A stretch of DNA of 64,000 nucleotides from Rhizophagus clarus (lineage: Eukaryota; Glomeromycota; Glomeromycetes; Glomerales; Glomeraceae). Positions 11,819 to 25,644 of the stretch are shown here, piece by piece. The stretch spans positions 620,001-684,000 of the forward strand of contig BLAL01000215.1 in NCBI GenBank assembly GCA_015698045.1, read 5' to 3'. The notes under the pieces were generated by a model, which worked only from the letters and a program-made list of their open reading frames with translations, had not been told where the DNA came from and did not search any database. The stretch's first letter is position 1. Each line of letters begins with the position of its first letter. The position numbers were made by a program, and so were the translations under genes.

Positions 11819-14800
11819 CTTCTTATTGTCTTAAAATATATTTTTTAAAGAGGTTGGTAAAGATTTTTAAAAATTTGATATTGAAAAAAAAAATTAACTG
11901 ATCGTGAAATACTTCTTGAAAAAAAAAAAAAAAAAAAATTCTTCGTATTTATACTTTTTTTTGGTTCCACATGATACCCTTTTAAACTTAATAATATATG
12001 ATAACGAATAATTCTTGAGTATATAACACATGATTTGATGCTATGTCCGTTTTAGAATTTCTATAGTATTAGGATAAAATAAAAGGTAAGCGTTTTTTAC
12101 AATTCTGGACAGGCAATATAACGAATGACCTGTCATATGAAACTGATCATTTTTATTTGTTTGTTAAACATTTTTAATATTTTTAACAATTTTTATACAA
12201 TAAAGAAAATTAGAATTCAACCTATTCTAATAGTATTTATTTTTATTTATTTATTTTTATTTTTATTTTTATTTATTTTATTTATTTTATTTTTATTTTA
12301 TAATAATATCTTAATTGAAAATTTGCATTTTTACGTTCTTTGATTAACAAAGATAAAATATTTCCCAAATATTTTCTTTGTAGAACGGTCCCTTTACCTG
12401 CGGTTTTTTTTCGACATAAAATGAGAATCTCTCGTACCCCGAACCAAGCTAACCTTAATTAAAAGTGAGAGTAACCATTATTGGTGCAATGTGATGAACC
12501 GTGACCGATGGTCATTTGATTTCCTGAGACCTCATAAAGTTATCAGCCACAATAAATTTGATGATGTGCACGAATTCAGCCCACATTTTATTATCAAGGG
12601 TTCTCGGAAAAATACAGGGAACGCACATTTACAATAATGAATGCAACAATGATGTAAAAAAAAAGTAAAGTAAGTGATGTATTAACATTTTCTTTCTCTT
12701 TTGTTCCAAAGGAATATATTATACCCATTAGATCAACAAGAAAGAAAATTATCAGAGAAATCACATGATTTTATCATTTTTAATCGGCCACGTTTCCTAT
12801 TGTGAGATATACGCGTATAACTGTATTATTTCTCAATATGTTTAGACAGTAAAAGTAACCGTTATACATGTTATACAGTTACTACATCCAAATAGAACAT
12901 TGGATACAGGAGGAACACAAAGAATTCATATTCTATAATTGTCCACCATTTAAGTTTAAGACAACATTTTAAATTTCTGTAAACATAAGCTGATTTGTGC
13001 AGTTACTAATTTTGTTTAATCCTATTTCCCTTGTTATATACATTATGTTTACTAAATTTCGCATAGTTTTTATGTAATCGTATCTGATAAGCCGATAAGC
13101 GTTGGTCATATGTTCTGCAACTCCCTAACGAATCGATTAATTTCTCGCGTGTTACTCAGCTGTTCAAAAAAAAAAAAAAAAAAAAAATTAATTAGGTTAA
13201 TAAATATGATTGGTCTCTTTTTTATAATGATTATTCATTACCAAAATTTTAATCTTTAATTTAATTTAAAATCTTTAATTATGCATTATTTTATAAATAT
13301 AATTACCATAAATACTTACTATCTATATTATTCCTCGTAAATAATCCCTTAGTAATTTATTTAATTTTATTAGCAATCCAATATCTTGATAACTGCCATA
13401 TAAATTATCTTATCGTGCTTATCAATTCGCGTGAATTTTATAGAATAAATATAGTAAATCCTAAATCTTTAACAAACAAATGCAGAATGAATGTCCCCTT
13501 GAATTTTAATTTTATTGTTTTGAAACGTATTTGGAATCTAAATGATTAATGTTTTTTATAGTTTAGAACTTTACGAGTTAAACCTGGAGAGTTTTTTCCT
13601 ATTTCAATTCCAAACATGGACCATTAATATTCTCAATTTGGATAATGAATATGTTTCCTTTAAAACAAATAAACAAAGTTTTTATTTTATCTAGATGGTC
13701 ACATTGTTTCTTGAAAATGTTCCTTTATTAGACTTCTCCAATGTTTATATATATGTAATACAAATAAATAATAATTTATTCCCGAAGTCGATCGTATTAA
13801 ATCTCATTAATCTCCGTTTTCTCCGGTCCAAATTATTTTTCATTGTTTACGGGCCCTTGAATTTCTAGGCTGAATTAACAAGTGACTTTGAACAATTTTA
13901 AGGAATTTTACATTGAAAGTTTTATATAATAGGTTAGAACTTTAAGTCATAATAGGTATTCTTTCAATATACGATAAGTATCGTAAAGAGTATTTTAATT
14001 TAATCATGAGACTTATCACATGAACAGTTTTGTAATCCAAACGTAATGTCAAAAACAGGTTCAAAAAAGTTTGCATAGGAAAAAAAAGAATTAGCTGCAT
14101 ATCAGAATTTTATGTCGGAATTTCCAAACAATTTGAACTTACCTATTTTTAGAAATCCAAATGACACTTTGTTACACTATTAGGTCATCTCAAATCATGC
14201 GATCAAAACTAATAAGAATTAATCGTCATTCTGCATTCTTCAACTCATATGACTTGGCGATTGATCAAATGAAAAACGAGAAAATTTGTAAGTGCTGTAG
14301 ACAAAAAAGTAAAAAAAAGAAGATAACAATATTCTTTTTTTCTATTCCATTGATTTTCCTTTATTAAGATTCTATTTCTACCGAATTTCTTTATCTTATT
14401 CATCTCATTACTATTCCATTGACTACATTGACTGGCTTTATCAAGATCCTGAATATTTCTATTGATTTCCTTTATCGACATATTGTCTTTCCTTTATCTA
14501 AATTCTATTTCATTAATTTCCTTTATTAAGGTATTTTAACTTTACCAAAAGAATGATGTTAATAGTCGTCATCGAAATTTGAGTTGTACGATTTCTCGCA
14601 TAAGAAACCAAAAGATAGTAGCCATATTTATCATGCTCGAATAAAATGAAAAAAAAAAATGTATTTTATCTTTTTTTTTTTTTTCCTTGAACATTCTTTA
14701 GATCAAAACGCGCGTTAAAAACTTATTGTTCCATAATTCATAATTCTTGAAGTTCGGAAATATTGTAAATCCAATATTATTTTTGTTTTTTTTTTGTATA

Positions 14801-15839
14801 ATTTAATTTAATGTGGAATTAATTAAAATGATTTAATATTGCAATAAAATAAAGCTCTAAACAAGGTAATTTTTGAGTTCAATATGACTCCAATATTAAA
14901 TAAAATACTTTTGAAAATACCAATAAATAATTATAATTATTTCAGCAAAATTTAAATATTTTAATGAGATGCATCACTTTTCCATAGGCTATTTATTTAT
15001 TATTCAGCGTTCTGTCGATTGGCTCGCTCAATATTTGAATACGTGCGTTATATTTTTCAATGTGTGCACGTTCTATTGAATATTTGAACCTTTTGAAGAT
15101 CAATGGACAAATTCGACATCCATTATAAAAAAAAAATTTTACGATTTGATCTAATAATAATTGACATGATGCAGTTAATTTAGTTAATTTACTTGAGTTT
15201 GTTTTTTTTTTTAAAAAAAAAAAAATAAAATTAAGGTAATTTTGAATAGATTTTTTAATAATATAAATGTTATTGAATTAAATCCAACTCTATTAATTTT
15301 ATTCATGTATTGTAAATTAGTAAACAAGAATAAAGCAGAAGTATAAATGAATAGACGATTATCGATTATGAAACTTTCGATGAATATACAACAGACATAG
15401 TTCATACGATCAAAGATGATAATTGGTTTTAAACGAAAGTTCGATAATCCGAGATCAAATTTACAAGAAAATCATCAAGTTCACAAATCGTTTAAAACGT
15501 CGATTGAAACAGAAAATGCAAGGATATCAGAATAAGGAGTAAAAGTTGCAAAAGTTGTAAAAGTAATTTTAATTGATCTTCTGCAAATTTTGTTAACTGG
15601 AAATTTTTATATAAATTTCCAACATTCACATTTGTATATCCGTAATCAGTTATACTGCTATAATCTAAAATTTGAAATTTGAAATGAAATTTATTAAATT
15701 TTGTTTCTAATAATAATATTGACATTTTTCTCTCGTCTAAAATTTGTATATTTTATCATAGTTCTTATATACAATTAGAAAATTGAATATTTGAACTTAT
15801 ATATACATTAAATATGCCCGATTACTGAGGTCAAAAATT
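11819..15839. other. AT-rich intergenic stretch
   Basis: No gene supported. Contents include a TTTATTTTTATTTTT microsatellite (about 12230-12305), A-runs (about 11921-11938, 13166-13186), a less AT-rich patch at about 12390-12640 without a usable open frame, an imperfect ATTTCCTTTAT-type repeat at about 14345-14530, and oligo(T)-oligo(A) at about 15201-15225. Confidence 0.6.
14345..14530. repeat. Imperfect tandem repeat (TTTCCTTTATTAAGATTCTATTTC type)
   Basis: Three or four diverged copies of a unit containing ATTTCCTTTAT followed by (T)AAGATTCTATTTC can be read. The repeat is strongly degenerate and has no coding potential. Confidence 0.4.
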
Positions 15840-17760
15840 TTAAAAAGGTTAGAGATTAGGTTTATGATCGAAATTTGTTTACTTTTCAGTTAATTCCCAA
15901 TTGGAAATTGATTGACTGTATTAAAACATTCATCCATCCAAATATGTCACTATAGCTTGATCCGATGAAGAGTTTCATGAACTACTAAAATTGGGCTTGA
16001 TCAAATTAGGTAACTTAATACGTTTTATTAAAATGTCTCATTTTTATCATCTTATATTTAAATGTTTTATTCTTCTGGTTATAATCAATCAAATTTACGA
16101 GTTAAATTATTAGTTGACGTGTTAAAAGTCGAAGGAAATTTGGTCAAGGTTGAAAGGTTTCGTTGGAGGTCTGATTTTAGTAAGGTTAAGGATCGAAATT
16201 TTTTCCTTTTTTTGATGTTTATTTTTCAAATTTAGATTGTTTGGTTTCAATTAGAAATTGATTAACCGTATTAAAATGTTCATTCATCCCAATATGTAAC
16301 TATAGCTTTAATCCGAATTATCCGATGAAGAGGTACTAAAATTGGACTTTATGACATTCATTTCTTTATTTGTTACCTAATTAGGTTTGTCAAATTATTT
16401 TCAGCAAGTATATTTAAAATATTTAATTTTCTGATTTTCAGAAAATTTATAAGTTAGAAGATCGGTCAAAGTCAAATTTCGATTTAGGTACTGAAATGTT
16501 TAAATTTGACCGAAATGATCGATTTTTAATAATTAAGATGTAATTTCATCGTTAACAAGGTTAGGAATTAGATTCGTTATCGAGAAGGTTTCCTTTTTTT
16601 TGACGTTTATTTTGATTATTTGGTTTCTCAATTGGAAATTGATTGACCATATTTATTAAAACATTCATTCATCCAAATATGTTACTATAGCTTGATCCTA
16701 TGAAGGGATTCATGAACTACTAAAATTCGATTTTATGACATTCACTACTTGATTAAGTTGTTTAAATTGTGTGTTTATCAGGTAATTTAAATTATTTATA
16801 ATTTTCTGATTATAATCAATCAAATTTATCAAATTTACAATTAAATATAAATTGCTTTGTTAAAAGTCGAAAGAAATTTGATTTAGTACTGAATTTGACC
16901 GACATGTTCGATTTTTGATAATTAAGTTGTAATTTCACCGTTATGAAGGTTAGGGATTTGCCTTTTTTTGATGTTTACTTTTTCAATTGGAAATTGATTG
17001 ACTATTAAAACATTCATCCACCCAAATATTTCACTATAGCTTAATCCGACGAAGGTTTTCATGAATTACCAAAGTTGGACTTAATTGTCGATTAAATTAT
17101 TTTCAGGTAACTTAATATGTTTTATTAAAAATATCTGATTCTTATAGTCTTTATATTTAAAATTTAATCTTCTAGTTATAGTCAATCAAATTTACAAATT
17201 AAAATATAAGCTATTTTGTTAAAAGTCGAAAGAAGTTTGATTTAGGTACAGAAATGTTTAAATTTGACCGAAATATTCTATTCTCGATAATTGAACATTG
17301 TAAGGCTAGGGATTAGATTTGTTATCGAAATTTTTTCCTTTTCGATGTTTACTTTCTCAATTGGAAATTGGTTTGACCGTATTAAAACAAAATATTCATC
17401 CCATCCAAACATATCATTATAGCTTGATCCGATGAAAAGTTTCATGAACTACTAAATTGGACTTTATGATATTCATGATTTAATTATCTAAATTGAGTTT
17501 TTTCAGGTAACTTAATATGTTTTATCAAATTTATCTAATTTTTATTAATCTTATTTTAACTTGTAAATTTGATTGATTAGATTATAATCAAAAAATTAAA
17601 TCATTTTAAATCTAAGTTCCTGTGTTAAAATGTTGAAAGAAAAATCAGTTAAAATTAAAAGGTTTCATTCGAGGTCTGATTTTAGGTACTGAAATGTTTA
17701 AATTTGAACGAAATACAGTATTCGATTTTCAATAAGATTTAATTTCAATCGTTATTTATT
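15840..17760. repeat. Degenerate satellite, about 5 units of 350-380 bp
   Basis: The landmark CAATTGGAAATTGATTGAC recurs at about 15896, 16246 (as CAATTAGAAATTGATTAAC), 16628, 16984 and 17357, always followed by ATTAAAACATTCATCCATCC-like sequence and then CACTATAGCTTGATCCGATG and CATGAACTACTAAAATTGG. A second landmark, GAAATGTTTAAATTTGACCG, recurs in the other half of the unit near 16495, 16880 (shortened), 17251 and 17688. Spacing is about 350, 382, 356 and 373 bp. The copies differ by many substitutions and small indels, and no unit carries an open frame. It is a head-to-tail non-coding array of old duplications. Confidence 0.85.
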
Positions 17761-18891
17761 TATTATTAATTATTATTAAATTTACCTACAAAATTGTATT
17801 AAATTTACCTACAAAATTGCAGGTATAGGTGGAATGGTATTGATGCAAGTTTTGTTAATTTCTATAAATTCTAAATTCTTTGTTATTTATTGAACCATCA
17901 TTTGATTCAGTAGAATTTTCCCGACTACATATCAATTAATGTGAATTTATGGATAATTGCATTATCGAGGAAGATTCTCATATTAACTAATTAAATGTCA
18001 TCAAAAAAAGTAAAATTTTATTAATAACCACATAGGTATGTATTTTTATCGTTTACTCTCTCACGTTTCTTGATTCTATACAAGGAACTCATCTTTCTGT
18101 ATATTCGTCTCTAACATTTTTTACTCAATATTATTTTCGTTAATACTTCAGGAATCACGTGAATTAAAATTTATCAGTAATTCACTAATTTATGTTTAAA
18201 TGAACATATCCAATAGAAACCGAACCAGAAGAGCTAAATGAAAATGATCGTTATTCATAACTTTATGACTGGGAAAGTCAAACTATCAATGACGTTTTGT
18301 TTATTGTTTGTAAGAATATATATATATATAAAAAAAAAAAATAATAAAAATAATTTATTATGTTGTTGGAATCTCAATTCGATGTTATCTTCCACAATGA
18401 TTAGTTTGAAAAATTCTAGGCTGCAAGAATCGCTTTTGCAGCTAATAAATTTCGTACAACAACGTGGTTTAGAATAGAATATTCTTCTTCTTCTGTTTCT
18501 CATTGAACGCAATCTGTATATTATATATGGTCGGCCACCTGTCTTTGTAATTTACAACATTGGACTTGATGTTGAAGTATAGTGCACCATCCGTAAAAAG
18601 ATATGTATGTCATCCATGATGGTAGTTAAGGTGAAAGGTGACTTGATGATGTAATTATAATTATTTGGAATATATTTATATATGTATATATATATATATT
18701 CGAATTTATTAAAATATTATAATAACACCTGCTCAAGAAAAAAGAAGTGATCTATAATTTTTTTTTATTTAATATTAAAATCGTTACAGTAAATCGTATA
18801 TTATATAATTTTCTAAAATAAATTGAAATAGTAAATTATAAATTATCATTAATTAATATACAATTCATCCTGTTAGTAATTATAAATAAAA
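17761..18891. other. Intergenic, no gene seen
   Basis: AT-rich, with TA-rich microsatellites near 18310-18330 and 18670-18702. The short overlapping frames at 18238-18512 on both strands have no protein character. Its right end contains the 3' flank of the PMT gene. Confidence 0.5.
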
Positions 18892-19498
18892 CTAAATATT
18901 AATAGCTCTTCCTTCATCATCATCTATTCTAACCTTTTCATTAAGTATTTCTGCAGGATCTACTGCATCATCATTGTTTACAATAAAAGTATCATTCATC
19001 TTTTGTTCTATTACATTTTCTCTTGTTAATATTTCCGGTGGTTCATTCTTACTATTATCAAGTGGTAAAGAACCATCACCGGTTTGTGTCACAGAAGCTT
19101 TTTCTGAACTCTCTTTATAAAATTGTTCGTATGAATCAAAATTTTGTTTACAATCAAAATCCCAAGATTTTAACCATTTAACGCCTTGACATTCTTTTTT
19201 TGTCCATGGACTACTATATGATAGTGGTGAAAATAATGAAAACACATATATTGCTATTAATACAAACATTAAGGACACTATATAGCGGTCTCTTGTTTTT
19301 AATCGAATTGTAACTAAATCAAATCCTACGCCAATAAGTAAGATTCCATAATATAATGCTGGGAAATAGTGATGTAAGAAAAGTTGTCGATTCATTAAAA
19401 AGAATGGAAAATAATGACAGCACCATCCAACAAAAAAGAAGCCTGCGTTGGATTCAAAATGCTCTTTTATTGCTAAAAAAAAAAAAATGAAAAGAGAA

Positions 19499-19532
<34 letters not shown>

Positions 19533-22472
19533 TAATGTATTAGTAAAAAAATTCTGAAATTTTGAAATTTAAAGACTGAACAATTTAACATATACCATTA
19601 TGATCTTTATAACCTCTTTTTGCTCTCAAGAGTATAATTGATTTTGCAAAAACAAACACGATTAATGAAAATGCAGCGGTCCACCATGTTAGTGGGTTTC
19701 CAATTAAAAAAACTTGACGATGTTCTCTGCTCCAAAAGTTAATGCCATATTTCATGAAAACCCAAGACGATGGATTTGATTGGTAAGGATGAGAATCTGT
19801 CAGACCAGAATTAGTATTCCACATCACTTTATTAAGTTCAAATAATTTTTTAAAGAATCCTGGCTTTTTATAATTCACTTTCTCTGCATCATCAGGAACT
19901 AGAAAATATAGTAAATAAAGTCAACATAACATTTTATCCAATTTTTAAGGATTATCATTCCTACTTACGGTTTGGATGAAAATTTGATTCAATATACCAA
20001 ATTGAATTTGGAAAAGTTCCACCTTTTGCACATGTAACCTCTTGTTGATCGAAACCCCAATCAGGTAATTTCACAGGGTGTGAAAACAAATAACAGCCTG
20101 TAATAGTATGCTGAAGACGGAATTTTGTATTAAGTGTACGAAGACGCAATTTAGATTCTGGATCTGATTTATCATGATCCACGATTATTACACGCCAAAA
20201 ATCATTTGCATCCCCTTCAAATCCCTCATATCCATAAGCACTGTTGAAACATATTGATGGTAAATAACAATTATGAAATAAATAAACCCATTTATTTCAA
20301 AAACAACACACCTAACTTCATTCTGAAAATCTGCGTCAGTGACTGGGGGTCTAACGTCATGACTATGTAATCTCCTGCGAGTCGAATTATGTTCCAGTCG
20401 AATTACATCACCATCATAAACCCAAATAGGATTAGTTTCGTTTTGCGCAAGATCGGTTTGATTTTGTAAAACCCATAAATTATTATGATCTTTATGTGGA
20501 TATAAAGTAATTTGTTGTTCTAATGAAATAAATTATACACATATTTTTTTAATATAATAATTAATTTAATATAATAAAATATGACGATTAAATATATTAT
20601 TTACGTGTGCTGCCTCCAGGGTAATTGTGTTTATGAGAATGTAAATATCCTCCTTGTGTATTAAGATGTCTAATTGTTATTTGCGAATTAAATGCAACGT
20701 CTAAATAATTTAATAAATAATTAAGTTTCTTTAGGAAAAAAAAAAATAAACATAATTATTAAACATTTAAATCAATTCATACCTATTGGCATATCATCCA
20801 TGTTATGCCCTCTTAAGGTATGTTGAAATTCGGAACTCATGAATCCGTCTCCATCCCCGCCATTTTGCAATATCGCAAAATGAATAGCAAAAAAGATACA
20901 ATATAATGATATTGGAATCATAATTAAGCATAATGCTCGAGCAAAAAAATGTTTCACCCATTGAATCTAAAGTCAAAAAAATTTTTTTTTTTTAATAATC
21001 CGTTTTATAAATCACTTTTAAAGTTACAATAGAACTCCAAATAATTCACAATACATTTGAGACATTCATACCGGAGTTATTTTTAAATCACCAAGTAACT
21101 CCCATAATCCATTTATTGTTGATAATCCAATATGAGCAATCGTAAAAAGCCCGACCCACTTACAACTATAATGAAAAGCCAAAAAAAAAATTAAATTATG
21201 TCTATAAAAAATAATAATTTATTCTTATCAACATACCTCACTGTAAGCCCAAGTCCAACTCCGGTCATTGCCAACCAAACCCACCACCAAAGCTTAAAAG
21301 GTCTTATAATTAATTAATCCAGAATTCAGGATCAATAAGAGTAAGTTAACAAGAAAAAAAAAATAAACACGTATATATATCAAATCATACCTCATTTGCT
21401 CATTGTGGAATTTTACCCACATTAACACTGTAAAACCGGTGAAAGCTATAAGGGGTGCATCCAGTAAAATAAATCTACTTTGGGTTACCAACCCATTTTC
21501 TTAATTAAAGAACCCACATAATTAATAAAAATTTTGATTTTTTTTTTAAAAAAAAAAAAAAAGAAAATTATTCAAAGTTACCAAATATAATTAAAGCAGC
21601 TACTAAAAATGAGGCAGCACTGCTGAACCCCGATAATCTTATGGTTAAATAAGAAATTGGTATCAAGAAGATTCCCAACATAGCAGGTAATAAACGCATT
21701 GCTACATAAGGCACTTTAGGTTCCAAATAATCCCTAAATTACATATATTTATAAAAAAATTATAATAACAAGTCGGTAAGATAATAATCATTTTTGAACT
21801 TACTTGCCAATTTCTTTAAAATCAAACTTTCCATCAAACCCGCCTAATATACCAGCAAGTGTAATTAGTAATTTTGCCAATGGTGGATGCACATCCATAA
21901 AAAATCTTCCTCTCATATATTTTCTAGTTTAAATAAATAAATAAGTTTTAATAAACGTAAATTGAAATTTAATAAAGTACTAAACATACGTTGCAAAACC
22001 ACCAAAATGTACTTCATCGAATCTGTTTACAAATATTAAATCATATAAATTTCTTAGTTTCTATTGTTATCAAATAATTGGTCGATAAATAAAACTAACA
22101 CTTACACTACTGACGTAGGTTGATCTAACCGATATAATCTCACTACAAATGCTACTAAAATAAGTATAACAAGATTCCGTAAATCCTCTTTGCCTACGCT
22201 AAAAAGGGACCGAGATGATTTTCTGCTCTTATAATCGTATCCTCTTAAATCATATATCGGAACATTATCAGGGTCTTTATAGTCAATTTTCGACTTTCGA
22301 AATCTTATGTCGCCATATGAAGCTCCTGTAGAAGTAATTTGTTCTGTAAAAATCAAATTAAAATGTCAATAAACTTTTTTTAATTATGGCAATTAACACA
22401 ATTAACACGTTATAAATATGTACCTGAGTATTGCGGTTCTGAAAAATCGCCTTCTTTATATTTAGAAGCCAT
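18892..22472 (-). CDS. PMT4: Protein O-mannosyltransferase, PMT4 type
   Basis: Transfers mannose from dolichyl-phosphate mannose to Ser/Thr of proteins in the ER lumen. Fourteen exons can be joined: 22472-22424, 22343-22106, 22022-21990, 21923-21804, 21733-21582, 21499-21391, 21302-21237, 21165-21072, 20966-20783, 20700-20605, 20519-20312, 20240-19969, 19898-19596 and 19472-18892. Their sum, 2505 nt, gives 834 residues in one phase. After a first hydrophobic segment comes F-D-E-V-H-F-G-G-F-A (D98, E99, the PMT catalytic/acceptor loop) and then RFFMDVHPPLAK, the form seen in Pmt4 rather than Pmt1 or Pmt2. Residues of about 340-540 form the luminal MIR domain (RHLNTQGGYLHSH, VIRLEHNSTRRRLHSH). 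Further membrane segments and the SPWTKKECQ...WLKSWDFDC end follow. The acidic C-terminal tail of about 90 residues is unusually long for the family. Family known; Pmt4 class inferred from motifs. Confidence 0.93.
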
Positions 22473-23058
22473 TATTTACACAATAATATTTTTGGTCCGT
22501 TATTTATAGATTTTCATTATCGCTACACAAATGACGTACAAAATATGTATTGGTGATGCGACTATCACATTCACATGGACAACTTGATCACCTTTATCAC
22601 TTAAGTGACTAACAAACTTTGTTTAGTGTTGGTTGAATCTTATTGGATTAAATCCATTAGTCCAATGGTCAGATAACCATCAAAACAAACGATAAATTGA
22701 TTTTTAAGAGAATCATACCGTTAATGAACTTTTCATTTTTAAACATACAAACACCACCACATAAACCTAGTGTATATTGGTTTATTGCATGCTTTTTTCC
22801 ATATGTACTTTTTATTTAATTATTCAAAATTCGAGTCAATAAGTATAAAAAAAAGTATATAAATAAATTCAAATATTTTTTAATAAATCTTTTGACAATA
22901 TATTGGAATATCTTTGATTGAAAAAAATAGACAAAAAATGCTTTGACTATTAGTAACTTTCATGTGAACTATTCTTTCCAAAATTATTTTTTTTAAAAGT
23001 ATATTATTCAAAAATGGAAAAAAACTAAAAAATCAATTTTTTAAAAAACATCTCTCAA
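22473..23058. promoter_or_regulatory. Intergenic: upstream region of the PMT gene, 3' flank of the MIF gene
   Basis: 586 bp between two minus-strand genes. AT-rich, no open frame. It should contain the PMT promoter and the MIF-like gene's 3' end, but I see no specific element I can name. Confidence 0.4.
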
Positions 23059-23550
23059 TTATTCAAAAGTATTACCATTCCATCCTACGTTAGCTCTAGC
23101 AGAATCATGAAAGAAAATATATCCACGATCACTACTGGCTTTTAATTCTTTTTCCAAAATCTTACTTAATTCCTTACTAATGTTCTTATTGGTCGTAGAA
23201 TCCAGACCGATAGATTTAACTTCGACAATGTAAGCCGGCTCATCCGAATCATTAAAGGCCATTGAGAGGTTGTCTTGTAAAGAAACACATATATACGTCA
23301 TCGGTTTGTTGAGAGCGTTGGCTGCGTAAGAGCTTAATTCTCTAATGAATTGTTTGTGGTCTTGCACCTAATTTATATTGAAAGAAGTGAAGAAAAGGTA
23401 AGCGAAAGAAAGAAATTGAGTAACGAGAGATTGGGAAAAAAAAAGCAGAAATAGAAAGAAAGTATATGAACTCATATAGCGAAATAAACATATAACATTT
23501 TTCACAAACTTATTTACCTTAACATTAGTTTTAACCTCGACATATGGCAT
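23059..23550 (-). CDS. MIF / D-dopachrome tautomerase family protein
   Basis: Two exons (23550-23518 and 23367-23059) give 113 residues, against 115 for human MIF. The start is M-P-Y-V-E-V-K-T-N-V, so the catalytic N-terminal proline of the tautomerase superfamily is present. NKPMTYICVSLQD matches the MIF strand that supplies the active-site Lys (human K33), then comes the EVKSIG segment, and the end A-R-A-N-V-G-W-N-G-N-T-F matches the conserved human ANVGWNNSTF tail with its Asn. The human CxxC redox motif is replaced by A-Y-I-V, so thiol-oxidoreductase activity is unlikely. Members tautomerise phenylpyruvate or dopachrome in vitro; their role in fungi is not established. There is no signal peptide, as in MIF proteins that leave cells by an unconventional route. 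The gene follows PMT4 upstream on the same strand; no functional link is implied. Confidence 0.95.
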
Positions 23551-25644
23551 CTTTTGTTTCTTACTGTACTTTTTTCAAAAGTTGAATTGTGAGAGAATTT
23601 TTTTTTATTCTCAATTTTATCATGAGAAAGATTGATTATCTATCGCTTATTGTATAACCATGTAGCATAGCACGAACGCATGATTTTAGTTACAGTAGAT
23701 ATCAAGATTTTTAGAATATAAGATTAGTACACGTTTTGTGTATTTAGTCTATAACAATTTTGTTATAATTACATTAGACAACATTCAAAAATGAACTGCT
23801 ATATAGTTAGTAGGCCGACAATCTTTAACTTTATTTAGTAAGCAGAGATAAAACTAATTAAAGTGGTCGGATTGCCTTGATAATTATATTGTTAATGCAC
23901 CTTATTTAGCAAAATCTTCTTAATGAAAGATTTCTTATTAATTTCGGCAATAAATGAATTGTCGATGCCAAAATATTCTAAATATGAATCTTTTCCGGAA
24001 GAACATATTATAATTTTAGTGATACCAACGAAAGTGATGTTAGAATTACAAATAATCACATGCAACAAATAGTACACGTGCTGAAATTAATTTAAAAAAT
24101 GTGTTATTAGTACAAATAAATACGTTGTCAGATATATAGCACGTTTCTATTGGTTGTCTGAATATTAATCACTGTATTATTTGATCAGAAAAAGGGCAAC
24201 TGGTATATCGTTATTAATATACGGATCACGTCATTAATAACGACATAATGTTATGTTAATTTACGTTTTGCGATTCAAGACATTTCTACCTTATATAAAA
24301 TTTATAATTCATCTAGAATTTTCTCCATTTTGTCACTTTTTTTTGTATTACAAAAGAAAAGACGGCTTCATTTAACAAAAAAAAAAAAACTATAAAGTTA
24401 AACAAAACAGAGGTGAACGGTATTAAAATGTTCGAACAATCCATTTATTTTTTATATCCTTTTTTTTTTTAATCCTTTCTTTATTTATTATTTATTTATT
24501 TAAAATTTTTGAAATTTTTCTTTATCATCCCTCTTTTATATTTATATTCTTACACGACACTATGAAATTTATTTTATCATTAAGCAATAATTATTGTTTT
24601 GTTTTACTAATGCTGGAAGTTAGAAAATAATCGATTAATAACTAATATAGAAACTATATGATAAAAAATCGGGAGGAATCTAAGCTATCAAGTATCAGCT
24701 GTAACCTTGTAGCCCATCTTTCGGGTTAAGCAATAATAATTTTTTAAGCCTTTCATCCGTTAATCATGTTTAGATATTTAGAACTTACCTGAATATATGA
24801 AAATTGTGATAGATCGTTAATATTGATTATAGGGAAAATTGCTCTTTACTACACGGAAGGACGGATCAAGGAACAGCCACCTAATGATCTTTACGATCCT
24901 TTCAATTACGCAATTATTAAATATGTTTAATAATTACACAACGCCAACATACTATTATGACTTACCAGAACACAAGACAAGAACAATTCGCTTTTACATT
25001 TGAGCAAAAAAAAAAAGGAATTCATTCGACACAATTTCTGTAGTTTGATTTACATTTTTCTTCCTATTAACTATGTTAATTATATAATTTTTTAAATTGT
25101 AAAGATTCCATGCGAGCCCGATTCTATATATGTATTCTATATATATATATCCAATACATTTTGCAAAAACCGCATTGATAATTTCTTAATTTTTCAACTT
25201 GATAAATATATTGTTTCTTCTCATCTCGTTGATACTTGTAAATTAATGTAACAAATTCCTTTCCTTAGATCAACCGTATAAAAGCCACATTTTGATATGA
25301 TCTTTTTTTAATAGATGTGCAAAGATAAAAATGTACTTTTAAGAGAGCGTTTGTGACTGTTTAACATCAAGTTTATAAAAAAAATTTTTACTAAAACAAA
25401 AATAGAAGTTTGTTTATTTTCTACTCAGGATAATCAAAAGCGGAGCCATTTTAAGTTCATTCGAGTAACAAAAGTCTCGGCACAGGTTTTTATCAAAATC
25501 TGCAGATCATTAAGATCAATACCATATTTAAAAGTATTTTTTTCCGGATTTTAATAACAATAACCTTTACTTAAATTCTTTTTTTTTTTCTCAAGTTTTT
25601 TTTTTTTACTCCCACCTTTTTTTTTTTCAAAAAAAAAAAAAAAA
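23551..25644. other. Divergent intergenic region (MIF gene / BTB-TLDc gene)
   Basis: 2.1 kb upstream of both flanking genes, hence both promoters. AT-rich, with T-runs at about 25582-25592 and 25598-25608 and an A17 run directly before the BTB start codon (about 25628-25644). No gene or RNA recognised. Confidence 0.5.

Noticed and set aside
18238-18512. Overlapping frames on both strands before the PMT gene
   Set aside because: No family resemblance, A/T-run translation in the middle, and no splice links to the PMT exons.
18892-23550. A functional cluster of PMT4 and MIF
   Set aside because: They are merely adjacent on the same strand with a normal intergenic gap; nothing in the sequence ties them together.
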